From Ancylobacter tetraedralis (lineage in GTDB: Bacteria > Pseudomonadota > Alphaproteobacteria > Rhizobiales > Xanthobacteraceae): DNA of 64,000 nucleotides. Positions within the stretch are counted from its first letter, which is position 1, and every line of letters begins with the position of its first letter. Location: contig NZ_JACICD010000002.1 of assembly GCF_014195655.1 (NCBI RefSeq), forward strand, positions 248,001 through 312,000, read 5' to 3'. This document shows, piece by piece, positions 34,952 through 43,816 of the stretch. Below the pieces are notes generated by a model. That model searched no databases. It saw only the letters and a program-made list of their open reading frames with translations, and was not told where the DNA came from. A program made the translations under genes and the position numbers.

Positions 34952-36319
34952 ATGGCGATCGGCGTTTTCGGCGATGTCCCCGACGCTGAGGAGGCGGTCC
35001 GTGCGCCCGACGTGGCGCTCGAGACGGTGACCTCCTTTTCCAAGCCGCTCTACTGGATGTTCGAGATGGGCCATGCGGCCCTCGATCCCCTGCGCATGAT
35101 GGCGGATGCGGGCCGGCTCTATTACCGGAACCCCGTCAATCCGCTCGCTCATACCGGGTTCGGCAAATCGATGTCGGCGGCACTCGAAATGTTCGAGCGC
35201 TCGACCCGGCGCTACGGCAAGCCGGACTGGGGCATCACCGAGACGGTGGTGGGCGCCACCCGCGTGCCGGTGGAGATCGAGACCGTCTGGGAGCGGCCTT
35301 TCTGCAAGCTGCTGCATTTCCGGCGCGACTTCGCCACGCCGCCGCGCCGCCCGCAGCCGCGCATGGTGATCGTCGCCCCGCTGTCGGGCCATTACGCGAC
35401 GCTGCTGCGCGGCACTGTGCAGACCCTGCTGCCCAATCACGACCTCTACATCACCGACTGGGTCGACGCCCGCAACGTGCCGATGAGCGATGGGCGCTTC
35501 GACCTCGATGATTATATCGACTACCTCATCGATATTTTCCGCCATCTCGGCGGCGGCGTGCACGCGCTCGCCGTGTGCCAGCCGGCCGTGCCGGTGCTGG
35601 CGGCGGTGGCGCGCATGGAAGACATGGGCGACCCCGATGTCCCCGCGTCCATGGTGCTGATGGGCGGGCCGATCGATACCCGCGAAAGCCCGACCGCGGT
35701 GAACCACTTCGCCGAGGCGCGCAAGATCGACTGGTTCCGCCGCAACGTCATCACCACGGTGCCGTGGCCCCATGCCGGCATCATGCGGCAGGTCTATCCC
35801 GGCTTCCTGCAGTTGCATGGCTTCATGTCGATGAACATCGAGCGCCATCTGCAGGCCCATGCCGAAATGTTCGGCCATCTCGTCAAGGGGGATGGTGATT
35901 CCGCCACCAAGCACCGCGAGTTCTACGACGAATACCTCTCGGTCATGGATCTGCCGGCGGAATATTACCTGCAGACGCTGGAAGCCGTGTTCATCGACCA
36001 TTCGCTGCCGAAGGGCGAGATGACCCATCGCGGCGCCCGCGTCGACACCTCGAAGATCCGCAACGTGGCGTTGCTGACCGTCGAGGGCGAGAATGACGAC
36101 ATTTCCGGCGTCGGGCAGACGCGGGCCGCGCACAAGCTGTGCTCGAACCTGCCCGACGACAAGAAGGCGCATTACCTGCAGCCGACCGTCGGCCATTACG
36201 GCGTGTTCAACGGCTCGCGCTTCCGCGCCGAGATCGCTCCGCGCATCTCCGACTTCGTGCTGTCGCACAACTGGCCTCGCAAGGGGCACAACGCGCCGGC
36301 GGACGCGCCCGCTTCGTGA
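34952..36319 (+). CDS. phaZ: Intracellular polyhydroxybutyrate depolymerase
   Basis: 455 residues, the normal size for intracellular PHB depolymerase, which releases hydroxybutyrate from granules. The start MAIGVFGDVPDAEEAVRAPD is followed by PLYWMFEMGHAALDPLRMMA, a family landmark. The nucleophile region is ALAVCQPAVPVLAAVA, with Cys209 in a lipase-box-like turn typical of these cysteine-type enzymes. Catalytic Asp and His are in TVEGENDDISGVGQT and TVGHYGVFNGSRFR. GGAGG six bases before the ATG supports this start. It is divergent from actS and converges with the LysR gene. Confidence 0.93.
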   Translation: MAIGVFGDVPDAEEAVRAPDVALETVTSFSKPLYWMFEMGHAALDPLRMMADAGRLYYRNPVNPLAHTGFGKSMSAALEMFERSTRRYGKPDWGITETVVGATRVPVEIETVWERPFCKLLHFRRDFATPPRRPQPRMVIVAPLSGHYATLLRGTVQTLLPNHDLYITDWVDARNVPMSDGRFDLDDYIDYLIDIFRHLGGGVHALAVCQPAVPVLAAVARMEDMGDPDVPASMVLMGGPIDTRESPTAVNHFAEARKIDWFRRNVITTVPWPHAGIMRQVYPGFLQLHGFMSMNIERHLQAHAEMFGHLVKGDGDSATKHREFYDEYLSVMDLPAEYYLQTLEAVFIDHSLPKGEMTHRGARVDTSKIRNVALLTVEGENDDISGVGQTRAAHKLCSNLPDDKKAHYLQPTVGHYGVFNGSRFRAEIAPRISDFVLSHNWPRKGHNAPADAPAS

Positions 36320-36328
36320 CGTGAGTGT

Positions 36329-36364
36329 CCTTGTCGATCCGGTCAGTTCGCCGGATCGACAAGG
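36329..36364. terminator. 14-bp hairpin overlapping the LysR stop codon
   Basis: CCTTGTCGATCCGG (36329-36342) and CCGGATCGACAAGG (36351-36364) form a perfect 14-bp stem around an 8-base loop. The LysR stop codon lies in the loop and its last seven codons in the stem. It is 9 bases after the phaZ stop, so it could end both convergent transcripts. No T-tract follows on either side. Confidence 0.75.
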
Positions 36365-37263
36365 CACCCGGCCTCCCAATAGGGCGGATCGCCGAAGGCG
36401 TCGCGCAGGCATTCCGCCAGCGCCCGCAGCTTTGCCGTCGGGTTGCGCCCTTCGGGATGCGCGACATAGATGAATTCCTCCTCCGGCTCCGCGCCGACCT
36501 CGATCACGCGGAGCGTGCCCGCGCGGATGTCCGGCCCGGCGATGAACAGCGGCAGCATGGCAATGCCGAGCCCGGCGGCGGCGGCGTCGCGCATCACCAT
36601 GCCGTTGTTCACCTGAAGCCCGACCTTGGCGCGCACCTGAACGCGGCCGGACGCGGCGACGAACTGCCAGTCGGCAAGGCCGCGATGGGTGTAGAAGATG
36701 CCGCGATGGCCATCGAGCTCGGCGAGGTCGCGCGGCGTGCCGTGCCGCTCCAGATAGTCGGCTGAGGCCACCAACACGCGCCGGCTGCGGGCGAGGCGCC
36801 AGGCGGTGAGCGGGCTATCGCGCATCGGCCCGTGGCGGATCACACCGTCGAAGCCTTCCGCCTGCGCGTCCACCACCCGGTCGTCGAGCTCGAGGCTCAG
36901 TTCGATCTGCGGATGGCGGCGCAGGAAGGGATAGAGCGCCGGGCCGATATGCAGGGCCGTCAGCGTCACCGGTGCGGAAAGCCGCAGCGGGCCGGCGAGC
37001 GTGCCGCGCCGCTCGGCCAGCGTGGCAACCGCCGCATCGAGGCCGCGCAGCGATTGCGAGGCCATTTCCAGAAAGGCCGCGCCGTCCTCTGTCAGCGATA
37101 ATCGACGGGTCGAGCGGTGCACCAGACGCGCCCCGAGACGATGCTCGAGTTGCGCCAGGCGGTCGCTCACCACCGATTTCGACAGGCGCAGCCGGCGCGC
37201 GGCCTCGCTGATCGAGCCGGCCTCGGCGATGGCGATGAAGGCGGCGATGCCGTCCAGTTTCAT
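36343..37263 (-). CDS. LysR-family transcriptional regulator
   Basis: 306 residues. The N-terminal winged HTH is LDGIAAFIAIAEAGSISEAA followed by RRLRLSKSVVSDRLAQLEHR, with the linker LGARLVHRSTRRLSLTEDGA. The effector domain holds LPLFIAGPDIRAGTLRVIEV. The divergent SDR gene across 135 bp is the probable target, as is common for LysR proteins. The effector is unknown. Confidence 0.93.
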   Translation of the reverse strand: MKLDGIAAFIAIAEAGSISEAARRLRLSKSVVSDRLAQLEHRLGARLVHRSTRRLSLTEDGAAFLEMASQSLRGLDAAVATLAERRGTLAGPLRLSAPVTLTALHIGPALYPFLRRHPQIELSLELDDRVVDAQAEGFDGVIRHGPMRDSPLTAWRLARSRRVLVASADYLERHGTPRDLAELDGHRGIFYTHRGLADWQFVAASGRVQVRAKVGLQVNNGMVMRDAAAAGLGIAMLPLFIAGPDIRAGTLRVIEVGAEPEEEFIYVAHPEGRNPTAKLRALAECLRDAFGDPPYWEAGCLVDPAN

Positions 37264-37294
37264 CGTTCGGCTTTTCCGGACATGAAATCCATTT

Positions 37295-37306
37295 TTAGAA
37301 GTCTAA
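37295..37306. promoter_or_regulatory. Candidate LysR operator between the LysR and SDR genes
   Basis: TTAGA-AG-TCTAA is a dyad with perfect 5-base arms in an AT-rich patch 32 bases upstream of the LysR start and 93 bases before the SDR start. Its position suits a site controlling both divergent genes. Confidence 0.4.
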
Positions 37307-37398
37307 TCCGAACGCGTAGGCCTTGCCATACTCTGGGGCGAAACAGGCCGACCGGGATCGTCCGGTGGCCGACCAAACGGAAATCACGGAGACTCCCC

Positions 37399-38163
37399 AT
37401 GTCACGCCTCAAGGACAAGGTCGCGTTGATCACCGGCGCCAGTTCCGGCATCGGCCGCGCCACGGCGCTGTTGTTTGCCGCCGAGGGCGCGAAGCTCGTG
37501 GTCGGCGCCCGCCGACAGGCCGAGCTCGATACGCTGGTCGCCGAGATCGCCGCCGCGGGCGGCGACGCCGTGGCTCTGGCGGGCGACGTGCGCTCGGAAG
37601 ACTACGCGCAGGCGCTGGTGGCACTGGCGGCGACCCGCTTCGGCCGGCTCGACATCGCCTTCAACAATGCCGGTACGCTCGGCGAGAAGGGGCCGAGCAC
37701 CGGCGTCTCCGCCAGCGGGTGGGACGACGCGCTGGCGATCAACCTCACCGGCGCCTTCTTCGGCGCCAAGCACCAGATCGCGCAGATGCTGAAGACCGGC
37801 GGCGGCTCGGTGATCTTCACCTCGACCTTTGTCGGCTACACCACGGCATTTCCCGGCCTTGCCGCCTATGCCGCCTCGAAATCGGGGCTGATCGGCCTCA
37901 CCCAGGCGCTCGCCGCCGAATTCGGGCCGCAGGGCATCCGGGTCAATGCGGTGCTGCCCGGCGCGGTGGAAACCGAGATGTACCGCGAGGCCAACGACAC
38001 GCCCGAGGCGCAGTCCTTCATCACCGGGCTGCACGCGCTGAAGCGGGTGGCGCGGCCGGAGGAACTGGCGCGCTCGGTGCTCTATCTCGCCTCGGACGAT
38101 TCCTCCTTCGTGTCCGGCACCGCGCATCTGGTCGATGGCGGACTGTCGATCACCCGCACCTGA
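37399..38163 (+). CDS. SDR-family oxidoreductase
   Basis: 254 residues of the classical short-chain dehydrogenase type. Visible are the NAD(P) motif LITGASSGIGRATA, DIAFNNAGTLG (NNAG), the catalytic YAASKSGLIGLTQAL with Tyr and Lys, and the preceding Ser in SVIFTSTFVG. The end VSGTAHLVDGGLSI is standard for SDRs. The substrate cannot be told. The ATG at 37399 is set by the conserved MSRLKDKVALITG. The divergent LysR gene probably regulates it. Confidence 0.92.
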   Translation: MSRLKDKVALITGASSGIGRATALLFAAEGAKLVVGARRQAELDTLVAEIAAAGGDAVALAGDVRSEDYAQALVALAATRFGRLDIAFNNAGTLGEKGPSTGVSASGWDDALAINLTGAFFGAKHQIAQMLKTGGGSVIFTSTFVGYTTAFPGLAAYAASKSGLIGLTQALAAEFGPQGIRVNAVLPGAVETEMYREANDTPEAQSFITGLHALKRVARPEELARSVLYLASDDSSFVSGTAHLVDGGLSITRT

Positions 38164-38239
38164 GAGCTCGCGTCGCGGGGCGCGAAATAACCGCCCGATT
38201 TGCGGCGGCGCCCCTCGGCCGGCATGATAGCTCTCAGCC

Positions 38240-39325
38240 ATGCTGTTCGACCTGCCCGATGCTTCCACGCTGTACCGCGCGCTCGTCGAGCGGGACGAGG
38301 CGTTTGACGGGCGCGCCTATGTCTGCGTCGCCACCACCGGTGTTTTCTGCCGGCTGACCTGCCCGGCGCGCAAGCCGCTGCCGCAGAACTGCACCTTCGT
38401 GGCGACGATCGGCGAATGTATCGAGGCCGGCTTTCGCCCCTGCAAGCGCTGCCACCCGCTGCAGCCGGCCGCTGCCGCCGATCCGACGATCGCCACCCTG
38501 CTCGCGGCGCTCGATGCGCGGCCGGAGCGGCGCTGGAGCGAGGGCGACATCGCGCGGATGGGGTTCGATCTCTCCACCGTGCGCCGCGCCTTCAAGCGGC
38601 AGTTCGGCATGACATTCCTCGACATGGCCCGGCATCGGCGCCTGCGCGAGGGCTTCGAGACCTTGGCCGGGGGCGGCTCGGTGATCGAGGCGCAGCAGGA
38701 GGCGGGCTTCCAGTCCGCCAGCGCCTTCCGCGCCGCCTTCGCCCGGCTCCTGGGCTGCGCACCGGGCGACATTGCCGGGCGCGGCGCGCTGCTGGCCGAC
38801 TGGATCGGCACGCCGCTGGGCGACATGATCGCCATTTCCAGCCCCTCGCACCTGCATCTGCTGGAGTTCGTCGAGCGCCGCGCGCTGCCCACCGAGATCG
38901 CCCGGCTGCGCCAGCGTGCCAAAGGCGACCTTGGCATCGGTCCCTCGGCCGCGACGGAACGGATCCGCGCGGAGCTGGGCGCCTTCTTCGCCGGCCGATC
39001 GGCCGTGTTCGAAACGCCGCTGGCGCTGGATGGCAGCGCCTTCACCCGCGCGGTGTGGGCGGAGCTGCGCCAGATCCCGCCGGGTGCCACGGTGAGCTAC
39101 AGCGAGATCGCCCGCCGCCTCGGCCAGCCCGCCGCCATCCGCGCGGTGGCGCGGGCCAACGGTGCCAACCAGCTGGCGCTGGTCATCCCCTGCCACCGCG
39201 TCATCGGCGCCGACGGTTCGCTCACCGGCTATGGCGGCGGACTGTGGCGCAAGCAGCGGCTGCTGGAGATCGAGCAGCAGTTTCGGCGAAACGGGATGGC
39301 CCCCGCGGCCGTGGCGGGCGGCTGA
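38240..39325 (+). CDS. ada: Bifunctional Ada: methylphosphotriester sensor and O6-methylguanine methyltransferase
   Basis: 361 residues with three parts. The N-terminal zinc domain keeps all four cysteines ([11 protein letters not shown] and FRPCKRC), including the methyl-accepting one. An AraC HTH follows ([20 protein letters not shown] and [16 protein letters not shown]). The C-terminal MGMT domain has the active site [13 protein letters not shown], with the acceptor Cys, and QLALV before it. Like E. coli Ada it should sense alkylation and act on DNA repair genes. An upstream ATG is absent and the 5' gap to the SDR is only 76 bases. Confidence 0.95.
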   Translation: MLFDLPDASTLYRALVERDEAFDGRAYVCVATTGVFCRLTCPARKPLPQNCTFVATIGECIEAGFRPCKRCHPLQPAAAADPTIATLLAALDARPERRWSEGDIARMGFDLSTVRRAFKRQFGMTFLDMARHRRLREGFETLAGGGSVIEAQQEAGFQSASAFRAAFARLLGCAPGDIAGRGALLADWIGTPLGDMIAISSPSHLHLLEFVERRALPTEIARLRQRAKGDLGIGPSAATERIRAELGAFFAGRSAVFETPLALDGSAFTRAVWAELRQIPPGATVSYSEIARRLGQPAAIRAVARANGANQLALVIPCHRVIGADGSLTGYGGGLWRKQRLLEIEQQFRRNGMAPAAVAGG

Positions 39326-39364
39326 AAGCACCGCGCGCGGGCATCCCGCCCGAGCCGGGCGGGA

Positions 39365-39427
39365 GAGGGGCGCGCCCCTCGTTGCCGTGCGATCCCGGAT
39401 CGGTCCTGCAGACCGTCCGGGATGACG
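39365..39427. repeat. Palindrome and intergenic hairpin repeat, copy C, between convergent ada and phoB
   Basis: GAGGGGCGCGCCCCTC (39365-39380) is a perfect 16-bp palindrome. Next to it (39391-39427) is a 37-bp core of the same repeat family as copies at 1342 and 4547, folding as CCCGGATCGGTC / GACCGTCCGGG with a bulged T. Together they probably end the ada and phoB transcripts. Confidence 0.65.
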
Positions 39428-39448
39428 AGGATCGGCGTTCGCCTGCGC

Positions 39449-40150
39449 TCAGTGCGCGCGGGCGAACATCTCGTTGAACGAATAACCCGAGCCGCGCACG
39501 GTGCGGATGGGGTCGGGCTGGCGCGGGCGATTGAGCGCCTTGCGCAGGCGGCCGACATGCACGTCGACCGTGCGCTCGTCGATATAGACGTCCTGGCCCC
39601 ACACGCCGTCGAGCAGCTGCTCGCGGGAATAGACGCGGCCGGGCGACTGCATGAGGAATTCCAGCAGGCGGAACTCGGTCGGTCCCAGATGCAGTTCGCG
39701 GCCGGCGCGGTGCACCCGCTTGGTCTCGCGATCCAGCTCGATGTCGCCGGCGCGCAGCAGCGTCGAGACGTGCTCGGGCTTGGCCCGGCGCAGCAGCGCC
39801 CGCACCCGCGCCACGAGTTCCGGCACCGAGAAGGGCTTGACCACGTAGTCGTCCGCCCCGGTGGCGAGGCCGCGCACGCGCTCGGTCTCTTCGCCGCGCG
39901 CGGTCAGCATCAGGACCGGCATGCGCTCGGTCTCGGGCCGGGCGCGCAGGCGCCGGCAAAGTTCGATGCCGGACAGGCCCGGCAGCATCCAGTCGAGGAT
40001 GAGAAGGTCCGGCACGGCTTCGCGCAGCCGGGTCTCGGCTTCGTCCCCGCGGGCCACGCTGTCGACGGCGTAGCCCTCGGATTCGAGATTGTAGCGCAGA
40101 AGGAGGGTGAGGGGCTCCTCATCCTCCACGATCAGAATGTTGGTCGGCAT
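39449..40150 (-). CDS. phoB: Phosphate regulon response regulator PhoB
   Basis: 233 residues, receiver plus winged helix, as in PhoB. The Asp is in PDLLILDWMLPGLSGIEL, with the switch Thr and Lys in LMLTARGEE and DYVVKPFSVPELVAR. The DNA-binding part keeps HLGPTEFRLLEFLMQSPGRV and YIDERTVDVHVGRLRKAL. It binds Pho boxes such as that upstream of pstS. It is the last gene of the pst string, 41 bases after phoU. Confidence 0.96.
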   Translation of the reverse strand: MPTNILIVEDEEPLTLLLRYNLESEGYAVDSVARGDEAETRLREAVPDLLILDWMLPGLSGIELCRRLRARPETERMPVLMLTARGEETERVRGLATGADDYVVKPFSVPELVARVRALLRRAKPEHVSTLLRAGDIELDRETKRVHRAGRELHLGPTEFRLLEFLMQSPGRVYSREQLLDGVWGQDVYIDERTVDVHVGRLRKALNRPRQPDPIRTVRGSGYSFNEMFARAH

Positions 40151-40190
40151 GCTTTAATCCCCGGTTCGTGGGGTGATCGCGGCGTCGCGC

Positions 40191-40904
40191 TCAGGCGGGG
40201 AACGGCACCGATGTCAGGCTGCTGGTGTCCTGCTTGGGGCGCTCGTCGGCGAGCTGCTGGCCGGTCGCGAGATAGTGCACGGTTTCGGCCACGTTGGTGG
40301 CGTGATCGCCGATGCGCTCGATGTTCTTGGCGCAGAACAGCAGGTGCGTGCACAGCGAGATGTTGCGCGGATCCTCCATCATGTAGGTGAGGAGTTCGCG
40401 GAACAGCGAGGTGTACAGGACATCCACCTGTCCATCGCGCCGCCACACGTCCAGCGCGCGGGCATCGTCGCGGCCCGCATAGGCATCGAGCACTTCCTTG
40501 AGCTGCTCCTGAACCAGGCTGGACATGTGCTCGACACCGCGCACAAGCTTCTGCGGGTGGAATTCGCCGGTGAGCGCGAGCACCCGCTTGGCGGTGTTCT
40601 TGGCGAGGTCGCCGATGCGCTCGAGGTCGTTGGCGATGCGCATCGCGGCCACGATTTCGCGCAGGTCGCCGGCGAGGGGCTGGCGGCGCGCGATGGTAAG
40701 GATGGCCTTTTCCTCGATTTCGCGCTGGAGCAGGTCGACCGGGCCGTCAAGCACGATCACCTTCTGGGCCAGCTCGGAATCGCGCTTGACCAGCGCCTCG
40801 ACGGAATCGGCGACCAGCCGCTCGGCCTGGCCTCCCATCTCCACCACGCGGCGGGAGAGTTCCTTGAGATCGATGTCGAACGACGTGACGATGTGTTCGG
40901 GCAT
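40191..40904 (-). CDS. phoU: Phosphate transport regulator PhoU
   Basis: 237 residues, two tandem PhoU helical bundles. Metal-binding repeats E/D-x3-D-like are in ARRQPLAGDLREIVAAMRIA followed by NDLERIGDLAKNTAKRV, and in the second half DPRNISLCTHLLFCAKNIER with IGDHATNVAETVHYLATG. PhoU couples Pst to PhoR signalling and restrains phosphate uptake. It follows pstB by 22 bases. Confidence 0.96.
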   Translation of the reverse strand: MPEHIVTSFDIDLKELSRRVVEMGGQAERLVADSVEALVKRDSELAQKVIVLDGPVDLLQREIEEKAILTIARRQPLAGDLREIVAAMRIANDLERIGDLAKNTAKRVLALTGEFHPQKLVRGVEHMSSLVQEQLKEVLDAYAGRDDARALDVWRRDGQVDVLYTSLFRELLTYMMEDPRNISLCTHLLFCAKNIERIGDHATNVAETVHYLATGQQLADERPKQDTSSLTSVPFPA

Positions 40905-40926
40905 GATGTGATCCTCCGCTGCCGGT

Positions 40927-41748
40927 TCAGCCGAAGCGGCCGGTGATGTAGTCGCGAGTGCGCGCTTCGCGCGGATTGGTGAAGATCTCGGCGGACGGGC
41001 CGACCTCGATCATCTCGCCGAGATAGAAGAAGGAGGTGATGTCGGCGCAGCGGGCAGCCTGCTGCATGTTGTGCGTGACGATGACGATGGTGAATTCCTG
41101 CTTCAGCTCGTCGATCAGGTCCTCGATCTTCGAGGTCGAGATCGGGTCGAGCGCCGAGGTCGGCTCGTCGAGCAGGATGACTTCCGGGCGCACGGCGATG
41201 GTGCGCGCGATGCACAGGCGCTGCTGCTGGCCGCCGGACATGCCGAGCGCCGACGTGTGCAGGCGGTCCTTGGTCTCTTCCCAGATGGCGGCCTTGCGCA
41301 GGCACCATTCCACCCGCTCGTCCATCTGCGCCTTGTTCAGCTTCTCGTGCAGCTTCACGCCGAACGCGATGTTGTCGTAGATCGACATCGGGAAAGGCGT
41401 CGGCTTCTGGAACACCATGCCGATGCGCGAGCGAACGACAGTGGAATCCAGCTCCTTGCTGAGCAGGTCCGTGCCGTCGAACAGGATTTTGCCCTCCGCG
41501 CGCTGGCCCGGATAGAGTTGGTACATCCGGTTGAAGATGCGCAGCAACGTGGACTTGCCGCAGCCCGACGGGCCGATCATCGCGGTGACGCGCTTCTCGG
41601 GGATGTCGAAATGGATGTTCTTCAGGGCGTGGTTTTCGCCGTAATAGAAGTTCAGCCCCTCGACCTTGAGCTTGGGCTCGGCGGTCGGCGCGGTGGCACG
41701 GTTGACGGCGGAAGCGATGTCGATCGACGTATCAGAGGTGAAGTTCAT
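40927..41748 (-). CDS. pstB: Phosphate ABC transporter ATP-binding protein PstB
   Basis: 273 residues. Walker A is [19 protein letters not shown], the ABC signature is [16 protein letters not shown], and Walker B with the catalytic Glu is [14 protein letters not shown]. The N-terminal [14 protein letters not shown] and the insert for PstA/PstC contact are usual. The start at 41748 gives [11 protein letters not shown]; another start 4 codons upstream overlaps pstA. Confidence 0.97.
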   Translation of the reverse strand: MNFTSDTSIDIASAVNRATAPTAEPKLKVEGLNFYYGENHALKNIHFDIPEKRVTAMIGPSGCGKSTLLRIFNRMYQLYPGQRAEGKILFDGTDLLSKELDSTVVRSRIGMVFQKPTPFPMSIYDNIAFGVKLHEKLNKAQMDERVEWCLRKAAIWEETKDRLHTSALGMSGGQQQRLCIARTIAVRPEVILLDEPTSALDPISTSKIEDLIDELKQEFTIVIVTHNMQQAARCADITSFFYLGEMIEVGPSAEIFTNPREARTRDYITGRFG

Positions 41749-41756
41749 GGTCCGTC

Positions 41757-42590
41757 TCACTTCATCTTCGCCAGGACGAGGCGGGAAAGGATGTTCAGGG
41801 TGAGCACCCCGACGGTGATGAGCAGGGCGCCGGCCCAGGCCAGGGCGACCCAGTCTTCGAAGGGACTGGCAGCGTATTGATAGATGGCGATCGGCAGCGA
41901 CGCCATCGGCGCGTTCATGTCGAGCGACCAGCCATTATTGCCGAGCGAGGTGAACAGCAGCGGCGCGGTCTCGCCGGCGGCGCGGGCGATGGCCAGCAGA
42001 ATGCCGGTGACGATGCCGGCACGGGCCGCGCGCCAGGTGATGAGCGTGACCACCTTCCACTGCGGCGCGCCGAGCGCGAAGGCCGCCTCGCGCAGGCCGA
42101 TCGGCACCAGGTTCAGCATGTCTTCGGTGGTGCGGACCACGACCGGAATGATGATCACGGCGAGCGCGGCCGCGCCGGCCCAGCCCGAAAAGCCGCCGAA
42201 CGGCATGACGAGCAGCTGGTAGACGAACAGACCGATCAGGATCGAGGGCGCCGAGAGCAGCACGTCATTGACGAAGCGCACGGCATTGCCGACCGGCGTG
42301 GTCTTGCCGTGCTCCGCGAGGAAGGTGCCGCACATCAGGCCAATCGGCGTGCCGATGACGAGGGCGATGCCGATCTGGATCAGCGAGCCGACAATCGCAT
42401 TGAGCAGGCCGCCGCCGGCGCCCGGAGGCAGCGTGATGCGGGTGAAGACATGTGGGCCGATGGCCGGCAGGCCCCGCACCACCAGGGTCCAGAGGATCCA
42501 GGCGAGCAGCAGCAGGGCAAAGGCAGCGAAGGCGACGCTGATGACCTTGACGGTGTAGTCGGTGGCGCGGCGACGGGCGAGAGATGACAT
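41757..42590 (-). CDS. pstA: Phosphate ABC transporter permease PstA
   Basis: 277 residues with six membrane helices. The binding-protein-dependent transport motif for PstB contact is in [20 protein letters not shown], and [20 protein letters not shown] and [15 protein letters not shown] are PstA features. The ATG at 42590 was chosen as the downstream in-frame start matching the family; it lies 11 bases after the pstC stop. Confidence 0.96.
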   Translation of the reverse strand: MSSLARRRATDYTVKVISVAFAAFALLLLAWILWTLVVRGLPAIGPHVFTRITLPPGAGGGLLNAIVGSLIQIGIALVIGTPIGLMCGTFLAEHGKTTPVGNAVRFVNDVLLSAPSILIGLFVYQLLVMPFGGFSGWAGAAALAVIIIPVVVRTTEDMLNLVPIGLREAAFALGAPQWKVVTLITWRAARAGIVTGILLAIARAAGETAPLLFTSLGNNGWSLDMNAPMASLPIAIYQYAASPFEDWVALAWAGALLITVGVLTLNILSRLVLAKMK

Positions 42591-42601
42591 GGGTTTTCCC
42601 C

Positions 42602-43579
42602 TCAACCCTTGAGCTTCGAGCGGACCAGCAGCCGGGAGAGCGCCAGAACGATGAAGGAGATGACGAAGAGGATGAAACCAAGTTCCAGCAGCGACTGCAG
42701 CTTCAGCGAGCCAGGGCCTGCCTCGGGGAACTCGTTGGCGATGGTGGAGGCGATGGTGGAGCCGGGCGCGAAGAGCGAGGCCGACATGCGCGTCGCGTTG
42801 CCGATGACGAAGGTGACGGCCATGGTCTCGCCCAGCGCGCGGCCGAGGCCGAGCATCACGGCACCGACCATGGCGGTGCGGCCATAGGGTACCGAGACGT
42901 TGCGGTACACCTCATAGGTCGTCGCGCCGACGCCATAGGCCGATTCCTTGATCATCGGCGGCACCGATTCCAGCACCTCGACGAACATGGCGGTGATGAA
43001 GGGCAGGATCATGATGGCCATGATCAGGCCGGCGGTCAGCATGCCGGCGCCGAGCGGCGGCCCCTGGAACAGCGCGCCGATCACCGGCAGCGGGCCGAGC
43101 AGGTCGATCAGCGGCGGCTGCACATAGGCGGCCATGAGCGGCACGATGACGAAGAAGCCCCACATGCCGTAGATGATCGACGGGATCGCGGCGAGCAGCT
43201 GGATGGCGACGCCGATCGGCCGGCGCAGCGGGCCGGGCGCGATTTCGGTGAGGAAGAAGGCGATGCCGAAGGACAGCGGCAGCGCGATGATCACCGCGAT
43301 GACGGCGCTGAAGATGGTGCCGAACACCATGACGCCGGCGCCGAACTTCTCCGTCACCGGGTTCCAGGTCGTCGACCACAGGAACTGGATGCCGAATTCC
43401 CGGAGGGCGGGCAGGCCGCCTTCGAACAGCATGGCGATGATGAGGCCGAGCAGGATCAGCACGAAGATGCCGCTGGCCCAGAGCACCCCGACAAAGATGG
43501 GGTCGCTGAGGCGGCCGGTCGGCTTGCGCGCGACGGCCATGGCCGAGGCTGCTTGGTTTCCGGTAAGCGTGGCGTCCAT
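42602..43579 (-). CDS. pstC: Phosphate ABC transporter permease PstC
   Basis: 325 residues with six membrane helices, as in PstC. The EAA loop is VPPMIKESAYGVGATTYEVY, and LGRALGETMAVTFVIGNATR is typical of PstC. The N-terminal 20 residues are cytoplasmic. It follows pstS after a gap of 237 bases that holds a hairpin. It forms the membrane channel with PstA for high-affinity phosphate uptake. Confidence 0.96.
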   Translation of the reverse strand: MDATLTGNQAASAMAVARKPTGRLSDPIFVGVLWASGIFVLILLGLIIAMLFEGGLPALREFGIQFLWSTTWNPVTEKFGAGVMVFGTIFSAVIAVIIALPLSFGIAFFLTEIAPGPLRRPIGVAIQLLAAIPSIIYGMWGFFVIVPLMAAYVQPPLIDLLGPLPVIGALFQGPPLGAGMLTAGLIMAIMILPFITAMFVEVLESVPPMIKESAYGVGATTYEVYRNVSVPYGRTAMVGAVMLGLGRALGETMAVTFVIGNATRMSASLFAPGSTIASTIANEFPEAGPGSLKLQSLLELGFILFVISFIVLALSRLLVRSKLKG

Positions 43580-43768
43580 GTTCCTGTGATCCTGTCAGCG
43601 CCGTGGGCGTGGACACCCTGGGGGAACGGGTGCGCGCGCGGGGCTCGCTAAGGCGTCTCGTGCGTCATCTCGGGGCATGGCGGCCAGGCCACGCCGGAAC
43701 CGGCGGAGCCGGTGAAACATCGGCGGCCAAACTCACCGCGGGTATTATCAGGCGGCGCTTGCGAGAAT

Positions 43769-43792
43769 GGACGGCCGCCGCAACGGCCGCCC
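43769..43792 (-). promoter_or_regulatory. Hairpin between pstS and pstC
   Basis: On the minus strand GGGCGGCCG and CGGCCGTCC pair (one G-U) with a 6-base loop, beginning 25 bases after the pstS stop. It has no U-tract on this strand, and the strand facing the other way has TTTTT after it. A hairpin here fits the usual need for far more PstS than PstC, by partial termination or by protecting the pstS mRNA end. Confidence 0.55.
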
Positions 43793-43816
43793 CTCTTTTT
43801 GCTGGACCGGTAACGA

